Origin: Calidihabitans tengchongensis
GTDB taxonomy: Bacteria > Sysuimicrobiota > Sysuimicrobiia > Sysuimicrobiales > Kaftiobacteriaceae
Assembly: GCA_031459615.1 (NCBI GenBank)
Contig: JAVKIE010000011.1
Span: 1-64,000, forward strand
Direction: 5' to 3'
DNA length: 64,000 nt
The notes beneath the pieces were generated by a model. It had not been told where the DNA came from and made no database searches. It saw nothing but the letters and a program-made list of their open reading frames with translations. The number at the start of each line of letters is the position of its first letter. The first letter of the stretch is position 1. Shown here piece after piece: positions 49,206 through 56,601 of the stretch. A program made the position numbers and the translations under genes.

Positions 49206-50846
49206 ATGAACACGGATCCCGTCACCGTCGAGGTCGTTCGAAATGCCCTCACCTTCGCTGCCGAGGAGATGGGGGTGGCACTGCGCAACAGTTCCTACTC
49301 CCACAATATCAAGGAGCGCATGGACCACTCCTGCGCTCTATTCGATGCGGGTGGAAGGCTCATCGCCCAGGCCGAGCACATCCCCGTGCACCTGGGCTCC
49401 CTCCCCTGGGGTGTGAGGAACACCCTGGAGTACCTGGCGAGGGAACGGATCGCCCTGGAGGAGGGCGATGCGATCCTGCTCAACGACCCTCACCTTGCGG
49501 GGACGCACCTGAACGACCTCACCCTCCTCACCCCTGTCTTCGTGGGCGGGCGGATCGTGGCCTACGCCGCCAACAAGGCCCATCATGTGGACGTGGGAGG
49601 CCGCGCGCCGGGGAGCATCACGGGGGACGCCGCCGAACTGTTCCAGGAGGGCGTTGTGGTCCCGCCCGTCAAGCTTCTGCGCGCAGGAGAGCTCTCCCGT
49701 GACGTGCTGGCGATCCTTTGCAGCAACGTCCGGGCCCCTGACATCACCCTCGGGGATCTCCGCGCGCAGATCGCCGCCAACAACCTGGGGGCGCGCCGGG
49801 TGGTCGATCTCGTCGGGCGGTACGGACTGGAGGTTCTGCAGGCGACCTGGGAGGAGATCATCGCCCACACCGAGAGGCTGGCCAGGGGGGATCTCGGTCG
49901 CCTCCCCAACGGGATCTATCGCGCGGAAGACTGCCTGGAGGACATCGGCGTCAGGGACGAGCCCGCGTGGATTCGCGCCTCGATTACGGTGGAGAAAGGC
50001 CGGGTTCATGTGGACTTCACGGGGACCTCCGCCCAGGTGGAGGCCCCCCTCAACGCTGTCTTCGGTGTCACCCTTTCGGCGGTGTACTTTGTCATCAAGT
50101 GCATCCTCGATCCCTCCATCCCCATGAATGAGGGGGTTCTGCGGGCCGTGACGGTGACCGCACCCGAGGGCACGCTGGTGAACCCCCAGCGCCCGGCACC
50201 CGTGGCGGGCGGCAATCTGGAGACATCCCAGCGCATCGCCGATGTCCTCTTCCGGGCCCTCGCCCAGGCCATTCCCGACCGCATCCCCGCCGCCAGCAAC
50301 GGAAGCATGAACAATGTCATGGCCGGAGGCCGTGATCCCGTGCGACAGCGGTCCTGGGTCTATTACGAGACCATCGGCGGGGGTTCGGGCGGGAGGCCTG
50401 GTCAGGACGGCGTGGACGGGATCCACTGCAACATGACCAATACCCTCAACACACCCATCGAGGCCATGGAGCAGTATTATCCCGTGCGGTTCGAGCGCTA
50501 CGAAATCCGCCCCGGCACAGGCGGGCGGGGGCGGTGGAGGGGAGGGTGCGGGATCGAGCGCTCCTGGACGCTCCTGGGCCCGTCCGCCACGGTCTCCATC
50601 CTCACGGAGCGGACGAAGATCCCGCCGTGGGGTCTCGCCGGCGGGGAACCCGGGGGGTTAGGCGAGCACTGGATACGCAGGAAGGACGGCCGGTGGGAGA
50701 GACTTCCCGGAAAGGGGACATTCACCCTCCGAGAGGGAGATACGCTCGTGATCCGGACCCCCGGGGGAGGCGGCTACGGCGACCCCGCACAGCGTGACCC
50801 GGCCCTGATCGAGCGTGACCGTGCCAACGGCCTTATGCCAGTCTAG
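49206..50846 (+). CDS. hyuB: Hydantoinase/oxoprolinase family subunit B
   Basis: A 546-residue HyuB subunit, the partner of HyuA. Conserved segments include the N-terminal N-T-D-P-V-T-V-E-V-V-R-N-A-L, S-S-Y-S-x-N-I-K-E-R-M-D-H-S-C-A-L-F-D, E-H-I-P-V-H-L-G-S, L-N-D-P-H-L-A-G-T-H-L-N-D, and the C-terminal G-G-G-G-Y-G-D-P. The longer upstream frame is not homologous; the ATG at 49206 follows GGAGGATT. Its TAG stop lies within the GTCTAG that is duplicated around the IS element next door, so the element landed at the end of the gene without breaking it. It probably opens a lactam ring together with HyuA. Confidence 0.92.
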   Translation: MNTDPVTVEVVRNALTFAAEEMGVALRNSSYSHNIKERMDHSCALFDAGGRLIAQAEHIPVHLGSLPWGVRNTLEYLARERIALEEGDAILLNDPHLAGTHLNDLTLLTPVFVGGRIVAYAANKAHHVDVGGRAPGSITGDAAELFQEGVVVPPVKLLRAGELSRDVLAILCSNVRAPDITLGDLRAQIAANNLGARRVVDLVGRYGLEVLQATWEEIIAHTERLARGDLGRLPNGIYRAEDCLEDIGVRDEPAWIRASITVEKGRVHVDFTGTSAQVEAPLNAVFGVTLSAVYFVIKCILDPSIPMNEGVLRAVTVTAPEGTLVNPQRPAPVAGGNLETSQRIADVLFRALAQAIPDRIPAASNGSMNNVMAGGRDPVRQRSWVYYETIGGGSGGRPGQDGVDGIHCNMTNTLNTPIEAMEQYYPVRFERYEIRPGTGGRGRWRGGCGIERSWTLLGPSATVSILTERTKIPPWGLAGGEPGGLGEHWIRRKDGRWERLPGKGTFTLREGDTLVIRTPGGGGYGDPAQRDPALIERDRANGLMPV

Positions 50847-50848
50847 GT
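50841..50848. repeat. Left target-site duplication of the IS element
   Basis: GTCTAGGT directly abuts the left inverted repeat and matches GTCTAGAT at the right end in seven of eight positions. It contains the hyuB stop codon. Confidence 0.55.
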
Positions 50849-51975
50849 TGTCAAGTTCCGGAAGGGTGTTGACACCTTGCTCATGAGGAGACCTCCTTGC
50901 GATGCATGAAGAGCTCGCCAGGGGTACGACCTCGAGTCCGATACCCCAGGTGGGGACGGTGGTAGTTGTAGAACGTCAGGTAGCGATCCAGAGCGTCCTG
51001 CATGGCCGCCACGCGGGTGAAGAAGCGTCGGCGAAACTCCAGGCGCCACAGTTCGCCCAGAATGGTGCCTTGCAGGCGCTCGACGAAGCCGTTGGTCCAG
51101 GCATGGCGGGGTTGGGTCCGCGTGTGCTGGATCCCCAGCGCCCGACAGGCCTGATCGAACGCCCCCCGGTACTCGCTGCCCTGATCGGTCAGGACCCGCT
51201 GGATGACCCAGCCCGCGCCCCGATAGGTCGGCTCCACTCGGCTGGTCAGGAAGCGGGCTGCCGCCCGGGCCGAGAACTCGGTCGACACCTCGGCGATGGC
51301 ATACGAGCATGCCGCATCGCAGGCGGTGTACTGCCAGACTTTGCCGACCCCCTTGAGCTTGCCGATGTAGAACGTATCGACACAGACCACTTCGCCGGGA
51401 CGGCGCGCTGCGATGTGCCGGGCCTGCTGCGCCAGCCAGCGACGTGTCCGGTCGGTCAACAACCCCGCACTCTGGGCACTGTGGATCTCCAGCACGGCCA
51501 GGCGTTCCCAGCGGGTTTGCAGCCCGCGGCGGCGCAGCAGGCGGTAGATCGTCGTCGGGGCCACCCGCAGCCCGCCCTGCTCCGGTCGCGCCAGCTGGGC
51601 GGCCACTCGGGCCGGCCCCCATGTCGGCCAGGCGAGGGCGAGCGCCAGGATGGCGCGCTCCTCCTGCGCGGTCAGGGTGGGGGGCCGACCGCGTCGGGGC
51701 CCCTGGCGGCGGGGATGCAAGCCATCGGGGCCGTAGGCCACGTACCGTTTCCGCCAGCGGTAGAACAGGGTGCGGGAGATCCCGACCTCCCGACAGGCCT
51801 GGCTGACGTTCCCCAGCAGTTGCGCGCGGGCCATCACACGGAGCCGGAAAGCGTGTACACTGTCGTCGAGGGTCATGGGCGGTCCTCCCCGTCAACCCGG
51901 AAGGGGTTGGTTTCCAGCGGGAAGGATTCGTCACATGGCCCTCCTTTACTGTCAACACTAATGCGAAACAGCACA
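50849..51975 (-). mobile_element. IS481-type insertion sequence
   Basis: An element of about 1.1 kb with one transposase gene. The 26-nt ends form an imperfect inverted repeat: left TGTCAAG...GTGTTGACA (50849-50874) and right TGTCAACAC...CAGCACA (51950-51975) agree at 16-18 positions, with the inner GTGTTGACA exact. Both ends begin TGT...ACA. It is bracketed by an 8-bp near-duplication (GTCTAGGT/GTCTAGAT). Insertion is between hyuB and the convergent DUF1445 gene. Confidence 0.82.
50881..51876 (-). CDS. IS481-type transposase
   Basis: A 331-residue transposase with an N-terminal helix-turn-helix (about 20-50, N-V-S-Q-A-C-R-E-V-G-I-S-R-T-L-F-Y-R-W), a linker R-R-G-R-P-P and an rve-type DDE core (about 155-290). 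The catalytic acids are visible in C-V-D-T-F-Y-I, L-T-D-Q-G-S-E-Y and N-G-F-V-E-R-L-Q-G. A strong GGGAGGACC precedes the ATG. The frame is intact and full length, so the element may still be active. It moves within the island described here; whether it carried any neighbour is not shown. Confidence 0.92.
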   Translation of the reverse strand: MTLDDSVHAFRLRVMARAQLLGNVSQACREVGISRTLFYRWRKRYVAYGPDGLHPRRQGPRRGRPPTLTAQEERAILALALAWPTWGPARVAAQLARPEQGGLRVAPTTIYRLLRRRGLQTRWERLAVLEIHSAQSAGLLTDRTRRWLAQQARHIAARRPGEVVCVDTFYIGKLKGVGKVWQYTACDAACSYAIAEVSTEFSARAAARFLTSRVEPTYRGAGWVIQRVLTDQGSEYRGAFDQACRALGIQHTRTQPRHAWTNGFVERLQGTILGELWRLEFRRRFFTRVAAMQDALDRYLTFYNYHRPHLGYRTRGRTPGELFMHRKEVSS

Positions 51976-51983
51976 GTCTAGAT
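51976..51983. repeat. Right target-site duplication of the IS element
   Basis: GTCTAGAT directly follows the right inverted repeat and pairs with GTCTAGGT at the left end (7 of 8 identical). The one mismatch implies some decay since insertion or a chance 6-bp match plus two. Confidence 0.55.
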
Positions 51984-51999
51984 GAGACAACCCGCCCGT

Positions 52000-52791
52000 C
52001 TAGGCGAGGGCGAGGTCTTCGTCCAAGAGGTCTGTGAGGAACATGTGGCCGGGAGCGTGGGTGATGAGCAGCTCGATCCGGGCACGCAGGGCCACAGCCT
52101 GCGGTGTCACCCCGCAGGCCCAGAACACGGGAACCTCACCTTCCCGGACCTCCACAGGATCGCCGAAGTCAGGCCTGCCGAGATCCTGGATGCCGATCGC
52201 CTCCGGGGCGCCGATGTGTACGGGCCCCCCGTGGGCGAGGGGATAGCGGGAGGTCACCTGGACCGTCCTGGGCAGGAGATGCGAAGGGACGGGCCTCATG
52301 CTGACCACCATGGGCCCCTGGAAGGGGCCAGAGACCTTGCAGGGGATCGAGGTGACGTACATGGGGACGTTGACCCCGGCCTCCATGTGGCGCACGGGGA
52401 TCCCCGCGCGCCGCATGGCGTGCTCGAAGGTGAAACTGCACCCCAGCAGGAAGGCTACGAGATCATCCCTCCATAAGCTTTTCAGATCGGTCACCTCGGC
52501 CGTGAGGGTCCCACGCTCGTATATCCGGTACTTGGGGAGGTCGGTGCGGAGGTCCGCTCCCTGAGCCGTGTAGCGGGGGCGCGGATCTCCGGGATCGGTC
52601 ACCTCCAGCAGGGGACACGGCTTCGGATTCCGCTGGCAGAACACCAGGAAGTCGTAGGCCAGGGCCCGTGGGACGATGACGAGGTTGGCCTGCGCATGGC
52701 CCGGCGCCAGGCCTGCCGTCGGCCTCGTCCACTCCCCGCGCCGAATGCGCTCCCTCCACTCTTTGGGTGCACGGGACGGAGTCTCGACCAT
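52000..52791 (-). CDS. DUF1445 family hydro-lyase (YcsI/D-glutamate-cyclase-like)
   Basis: A 263-residue protein of the DUF1445 family. Recognisable blocks are P-T-A-G-L-A-P-G-H-A-Q-A-N-L near residue 25, D-F-L-V-F-C-Q-R-N-P-K-P-C-P-L-L-E-V-T, D-L-P-K-Y-R-I-Y, and A-G-V-N-V-P-M-Y. The related mammalian domain in DGLUCY hydrates 5-oxo-D-proline to D-glutamate, and DUF1445 genes often lie near 5-oxoprolinase genes. This fits the nearby hyuAB. The ATG is chosen by family length; AGGAGG is about 16 nt upstream, so the start is slightly uncertain. It is convergent with hyuB across the IS element. Confidence 0.83.
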   Translation of the reverse strand: MVETPSRAPKEWRERIRRGEWTRPTAGLAPGHAQANLVIVPRALAYDFLVFCQRNPKPCPLLEVTDPGDPRPRYTAQGADLRTDLPKYRIYERGTLTAEVTDLKSLWRDDLVAFLLGCSFTFEHAMRRAGIPVRHMEAGVNVPMYVTSIPCKVSGPFQGPMVVSMRPVPSHLLPRTVQVTSRYPLAHGGPVHIGAPEAIGIQDLGRPDFGDPVEVREGEVPVFWACGVTPQAVALRARIELLITHAPGHMFLTDLLDEDLALA

Positions 52792-52874
52792 CCCGGTGTG
52801 TACTTTACCTCCTCTTCTCTCCCGGGATCCTGCCGGAGTGGCGCGAACGTGTTCGCGCCCGACCCCGACGCCCG

Positions 52875-52967
52875 CCCGCCGCGCCGACGACGCCGTCGCC
52901 CCGGCCCGGGCCGCCGGCCTGACCCCGTGCGGGCGGCGACCGTACCTCTGCCCTCTCGGGACTACGG
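52875..52967 (+). pseudogene. Decayed direct copy of the radical SAM gene 3' end
   Basis: This segment aligns to the last ~95 nt of the radical SAM gene at 45735-45829, at an offset of 7140. Blocks CGCCGACGACGCCGTCGCC and CGGCCCGGGCCGCCGGCC are identical; the rest carries substitutions and small indels. In one frame it still reads A-D-D-A-V-A-x-A-R-A-A-G-L-T. It marks the right end of a segment holding the truncated dehydrogenase, hyuAB, the IS element and DUF1445. Its last bases include the stop of the convergent PD-(D/E)XK gene. Confidence 0.8.
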
Positions 52968-53807
52968 ACCGCCTCCCGCCCACCGCCGCAGGCAGGTCCG
53001 CAGGTTGGCCACCAGGCTGCGCCGGGCCGTCACCACGTACAGGGGCGGGCGGCCGGCCCACTCGTACAGGCCCCGCCCCACCCGGGCCACCGGGCGGGGC
53101 GTCCCCCGCTGCTCCAGCAGCCGGCGCAGGTTGTCGATGATGTTGCGGTCCACCTCCAGGGTGGTGTCGATCAGGAACACCGCCAGCTGGGGCCGCAGCG
53201 CCTCGACGCGGCCCAGGAAGCTGTCCAGGCTGGCGGCCTCCACGTTGTAGGGCGGGCTGGCCTTGCACTCCACGTAGGCCAGACCGCCTCCCAGAACGGC
53301 CAGGACGTCGAAGTCGCCTCCCCGGCCGATGTCCCGGATGCGGACGTCCCACGCCGCCGGCGCCGCGAACTCCCGGACGAACACCTGCGCCACGAACCAC
53401 TCCAGGGTGTCGCCGAAGGCGCGGGGGTGCGGCGCGGCCAGCGCGTAGCCCCGGCCGCGACGGCGCAGCAGCCCGTACCCTTCCAGGCGGGCCAGGGTGG
53501 CCGACACGGTCCGCGTCCCCCACCGCGCCGTCAGGTCCTCCACCACCCGCGGGGTCAGGGCGCGGCGCTCGACCGCTTCCTGCAGCAGGCGGCGGAAGTG
53601 GTACCGGTGCAGGTCCGCGTAGAACCGATCCACCCGGTCGGAAGAGAGCGGGCTCGGCAGCAGCAGGCGGTCGACCGGCGAGTGCGGACCGGGCTGCCAG
53701 CCGCGCTGGCGCAGGGCGGCGTCCACGGCCCCGGCCGCCAGACGCCGCTCCAGGGCCTCCACCCGGCCGGCCAGGTCTCTTAGCACCGCACCGACATCCG
53801 GCTCCAT
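52962..53807 (-). CDS. Winged-helix protein with PD-(D/E)XK nuclease-like domain
   Basis: A 281-residue protein of no family I can name. Residues about 1-35 form a short coiled coil (R-V-E-A-L-E-R-R-L). Residues about 85-125 look like a winged helix-turn-helix (A-L-T-P-R-V-V-E-D-L ... V-S-A-T-L-A-R-L-E-G-Y-G-L-L-R-R-R). Residues about 130-215 hold a PD-(D/E)XK-like core: G-G-D-F-D-V-L-A-V and Y-V-E-C-K-A supply the D and E-x-K residues. The combination suggests sequence-directed or regulated DNA cleavage, as in repair, restriction or defence proteins. Its stop codon overlaps the decayed radical SAM tail. No nuclease or methylase partner is adjacent. Confidence 0.65.
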   Translation of the reverse strand: MEPDVGAVLRDLAGRVEALERRLAAGAVDAALRQRGWQPGPHSPVDRLLLPSPLSSDRVDRFYADLHRYHFRRLLQEAVERRALTPRVVEDLTARWGTRTVSATLARLEGYGLLRRRGRGYALAAPHPRAFGDTLEWFVAQVFVREFAAPAAWDVRIRDIGRGGDFDVLAVLGGGLAYVECKASPPYNVEAASLDSFLGRVEALRPQLAVFLIDTTLEVDRNIIDNLRRLLEQRGTPRPVARVGRGLYEWAGRPPLYVVTARRSLVANLRTCLRRWAGGGP

Positions 53808-53895
53808 CCCGCGCCCCCCTCAGGGTTCGCGGAGGCGCTGTCCGCCGCCTCCCTGCAGTAGGAGCGGTCCGCCGGCGGGGAGAAAGCCGCAGCAT

Positions 53896-55089
53896 ATGCC
53901 CGAGCTGGCGCTGGAGTGGCTGGGCCTGCTGCTGCGCTGGATCCACGTGATCGCCGGCATCATGTGGATCGGCGACTCCCTGCTGTTCATGTGGATCGAC
54001 AGCCACCTCTCCCCCGACCCGCAGGGGCGGCGGGAGGTAACCGGGGTCACCTGGCTGCTCCACGGAGGCGGCTACTACCATCTGGAAAAGCGCCTGCTCG
54101 TCCCCGGCCAGGTTCCTCCCCGGCTGCGGTGGTTCTGGCTGGAAGCGACCACCACCTGGATCTCGGGCTTCCTGCTGCTGATCGTGGTCTACTATATGAG
54201 CGCCGACGCCATGATGGTCGACCCGGCCGTGGCGGCGCTGACCCCCCGCCGGGCGGTGGCGTTCGGCCTGGGGATGCTGGCCGGAGGGTGGCTGGCCTAC
54301 GACCTGTTGTGGCGCAGCGGCCTACGGCATCGGCCCGCGGTGGCGCTGGCCCTGTCCGGAGCCGCGCTGGCCGGGCTGATCTACGCGGCCACGAGCCTGC
54401 TCAGCGCCCGGGCGGCGTACCTGCAGGTGGGGGCGACGCTGGGCACCATCATGGCGGCCAACGTCTGGGTGCACATCCTGCCCCCCCAGTGGCGGATGCT
54501 GCAGGCGGCGCGGGCGGGCCGTCCAGTGGACTACGCCCTGGGCGTTCACGCCAAGACCCGATCCACCCACAACACTTACATCACCTTCCCCGTGATCTTC
54601 ACCATGCTCAGCCAGCACTTCCCGGCGGTGTATGCCGCCCGCCCGCCCTGGCTGGTCCTGCTACTGTTCGTGGTCGCGGGGGCGGGCGCCCGGCACCTGA
54701 TGCTGGTGGGATGGCGCTCCGGGAGGGCGACGGCGGCGGTGACGGCGGCGGCGCTGGTGGGGGTCGTCTATCTGACGGCGGCTCCGGTCCTGTCACGGCG
54801 GGCCGCGCCGCCCCAGCCGGCGGAGGTGCCCGCCCTGGCCGACGTACGCGCGGTCATCGTCCGCCGGTGCGCGGTGTGTCACTCGGACACACCGACCATG
54901 CCCGGGGTCGCGGCCCCTCCGGGCCACGTGCGGATGGATACCCCCGGCCAGATCCGTTCCCTGGCGGCCCGGATCCGGGCGCGGGCGGTCGAGCAGCGGA
55001 CCATGCCTCCCGGCAACATCACCGGGATCACCGACGACGAGCGCGACCTGCTGCGGCGCTGGATCGATGCCGGGGCGCCGCTGCGCTGA
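53896..55089 (+). CDS. PuuD-like membrane urate hydroxylase with C-terminal cytochrome c domain
   Basis: A 397-residue protein with about eight membrane helices (about 1-305) and a C-terminal cytochrome c-like domain. The N-terminal R-W-I-H-V-I-A-G-I-M-W-I-G and the S-T-H-N-T-Y block match the PuuD family, which oxidises urate to 5-hydroxyisourate and passes electrons to a cytochrome. The haem c motif C-A-V-C-H (about 325-329) is present and T-M-P-P-G-N supplies a likely axial methionine. Other purine genes are not adjacent. The ATG follows GGGGAGAAAG. It is followed by a truncated LVIVD-repeat gene. Confidence 0.85.
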   Translation: MPELALEWLGLLLRWIHVIAGIMWIGDSLLFMWIDSHLSPDPQGRREVTGVTWLLHGGGYYHLEKRLLVPGQVPPRLRWFWLEATTTWISGFLLLIVVYYMSADAMMVDPAVAALTPRRAVAFGLGMLAGGWLAYDLLWRSGLRHRPAVALALSGAALAGLIYAATSLLSARAAYLQVGATLGTIMAANVWVHILPPQWRMLQAARAGRPVDYALGVHAKTRSTHNTYITFPVIFTMLSQHFPAVYAARPPWLVLLLFVVAGAGARHLMLVGWRSGRATAAVTAAALVGVVYLTAAPVLSRRAAPPQPAEVPALADVRAVIVRRCAVCHSDTPTMPGVAAPPGHVRMDTPGQIRSLAARIRARAVEQRTMPPGNITGITDDERDLLRRWIDAGAPLR

Positions 55090-55138
55090 CGCGGGCGGGA
55101 GAGAGGTCCTGCAGGGAGCCCCCGCCCGTCCCGGCGAA

Positions 55139-55673
55139 CTTTAGTGCCATTCTCACGGCACGGCGGGAGGCATCTCCCCCGCCCACCGCCGACGGGGACG
55201 GACACTCGTCCGCCTACGACGACCGCCGCCGCCTGCTGTTTGCGGCCGACGAGGACTTCTGCAAGACGTCCGGGCCGGGAATCGAGAAGGGATTCGGGTA
55301 CCTGAGGATCTACGACTACAGCCAGCCCGCGCAGCCGGTGCAGATCGGCGAGTACCGGACCCCCAACTCGCGGGGGACCGACGACCAGGCGGCCGGGGAC
55401 TACACCATCCACAACCCCTTCCTGGTGGGCACGGACCTCTACATCTCCTGGTACACCGACGGTGTGCGGGTGGTGGACGTCAGCACCCCGCGCTCGCCGA
55501 CGGAAGTCGCCTATTTCGTGCCGCCGGCGGGCCAGAATCCCGTCAAGCCCAGCCAGCGGTTCGTCCTGACCAACACCACCCAGGTGTGGGGCGTGGTGGT
55601 GGACCCGGCCACGGGGCTGGTGTACGCCAGCGACATGAACACCGGCCTGTGGATCGTGCGTCGGATCCGGTAA
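55139..55673 (+). pseudogene. 5'-truncated LVIVD-repeat protein
   Basis: The frame encodes G-H-S-S-A-Y-D-D-R-R-R-L-L-F-A-A-D-E-D-F, then Y-L-R-I-Y-D-Y-S-Q-P-A-Q-P-V, the T-D-G-V-R-V-V-D-V-S-T-P-R-S-P motif and a C-terminal Y-A-S-D-M-N-T-G-L-W-I-V. These are typical of exported LVIVD-repeat or choice-of-anchor proteins, normally several hundred residues with a signal peptide. No start codon, signal peptide or upstream repeats are present between the PuuD stop and this region, so only the C-terminal part survives. The lost part may have been removed when PuuD was placed here. Confidence 0.65.
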
Positions 55674-55746
55674 GGGCCGAGGCGACGCATCCGCGCGTCA
55701 GGCCCCGGCCCTCCCCGCATGCGCGGCGGGCTCCGGCGCCCCGGCC

Positions 55747-56583
55747 TCACCGCGGCAGGGAGAGTGTGATCCTCTCGTATCCCTGCGGAACGGTGAACAC
55801 CGCGTCGGGCAGGGGATCCCGGGAAAACCGATCCAGGATCATGGTGGCCGTCTGTCGCCCATCCTCGATCCTGGCGGCCTTCACCACCACCGGAAAGTCG
55901 ACTCCCAGCTCGCCGAACCGCTCGGGCCGGGGATGGACGAGGAGATCACCCCCTTCCAGCGCGGCGGGAAGCCCCACGGTCCTGACGAGGTCCAAGAAGA
56001 AGTCCGCAAATCCGGCCATCACCCGGAACTCCTCCGGACCCAGGCCGACCGCCCGCCCCTCGGCCACCCAGAACCGGCAGGAGACCCACCGGGCGCCCGC
56101 CAGGGATCGGCACCCCTCCACGATCCTCGCCGGCACCCCCTGGACCGTCTCCGTGCCGACGACCCTCGGCGCCTCGCAGAGATCCCGCGGGGCCGTTTCC
56201 ACCCTGCTGAATCCGGGCGGCGTCATCATGCGCTCCATCTGCTCCCGGGCTCCCGGGGGCAGCTGGGAGAGCTGAACCTCCATCCGCTCCCGGACCTGCC
56301 GGATCTGCCGCAGGTCGTCGTCTCCGACCTCCACATAGGACCGGCGGGCGTGGTCCACCACCCACAGCCTCCGCGCGGCGCCGTCGAACAGGAGGCTGAT
56401 GGACCGGGCCCCGGCCTGGATGTCCACCCTCAACCGTCCCGGTGTGAGCGACACCGATGCCCGGCTCACGCCGCCCCCCGGCGACCAGCGGTACTCGAGG
56501 GCGACGTCGGCGAAGGCGCTGTCGCCGGCCACGGCGATCAGGGCGACCGCCAGCAACCAGACACATCGCAGGTGCCTTCCCAT
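55747..56583 (-). CDS. Exported protein of unknown function
   Basis: A 278-residue protein with a signal peptide (about 1-25, ending D-S-A-F-A). The mature part is rich in beta segments: V-A-L-E-Y-R-W-S-P-G, S-L-T-P-G-R-L-R-V-D-I-Q, L-L-F-D-G-A-A-R-R-L-W-V-V-D-H, and a terminal F-T-V-P-Q-G-Y-E-R. This resembles DUF4412/outer-membrane lipoprotein-sorting-like domains, which bind hydrophobic molecules, but the match is weak. It is the last of three consecutive minus-strand genes for exported proteins, 18 nt downstream of the propeller gene. Confidence 0.65.
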   Translation of the reverse strand: MGRHLRCVWLLAVALIAVAGDSAFADVALEYRWSPGGGVSRASVSLTPGRLRVDIQAGARSISLLFDGAARRLWVVDHARRSYVEVGDDDLRQIRQVRERMEVQLSQLPPGAREQMERMMTPPGFSRVETAPRDLCEAPRVVGTETVQGVPARIVEGCRSLAGARWVSCRFWVAEGRAVGLGPEEFRVMAGFADFFLDLVRTVGLPAALEGGDLLVHPRPERFGELGVDFPVVVKAARIEDGRQTATMILDRFSRDPLPDAVFTVPQGYERITLSLPR

Positions 56584-56601
56584 GGTCCCCCTCCGGAGGT
56601 T

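Noticed and set aside
52792..54081. Upstream extension of the DUF1445 frame to 693 codons
   Set aside because: It runs antisense or out of frame through the nuclease-like gene and the PuuD start; family length supports the 263-residue start.
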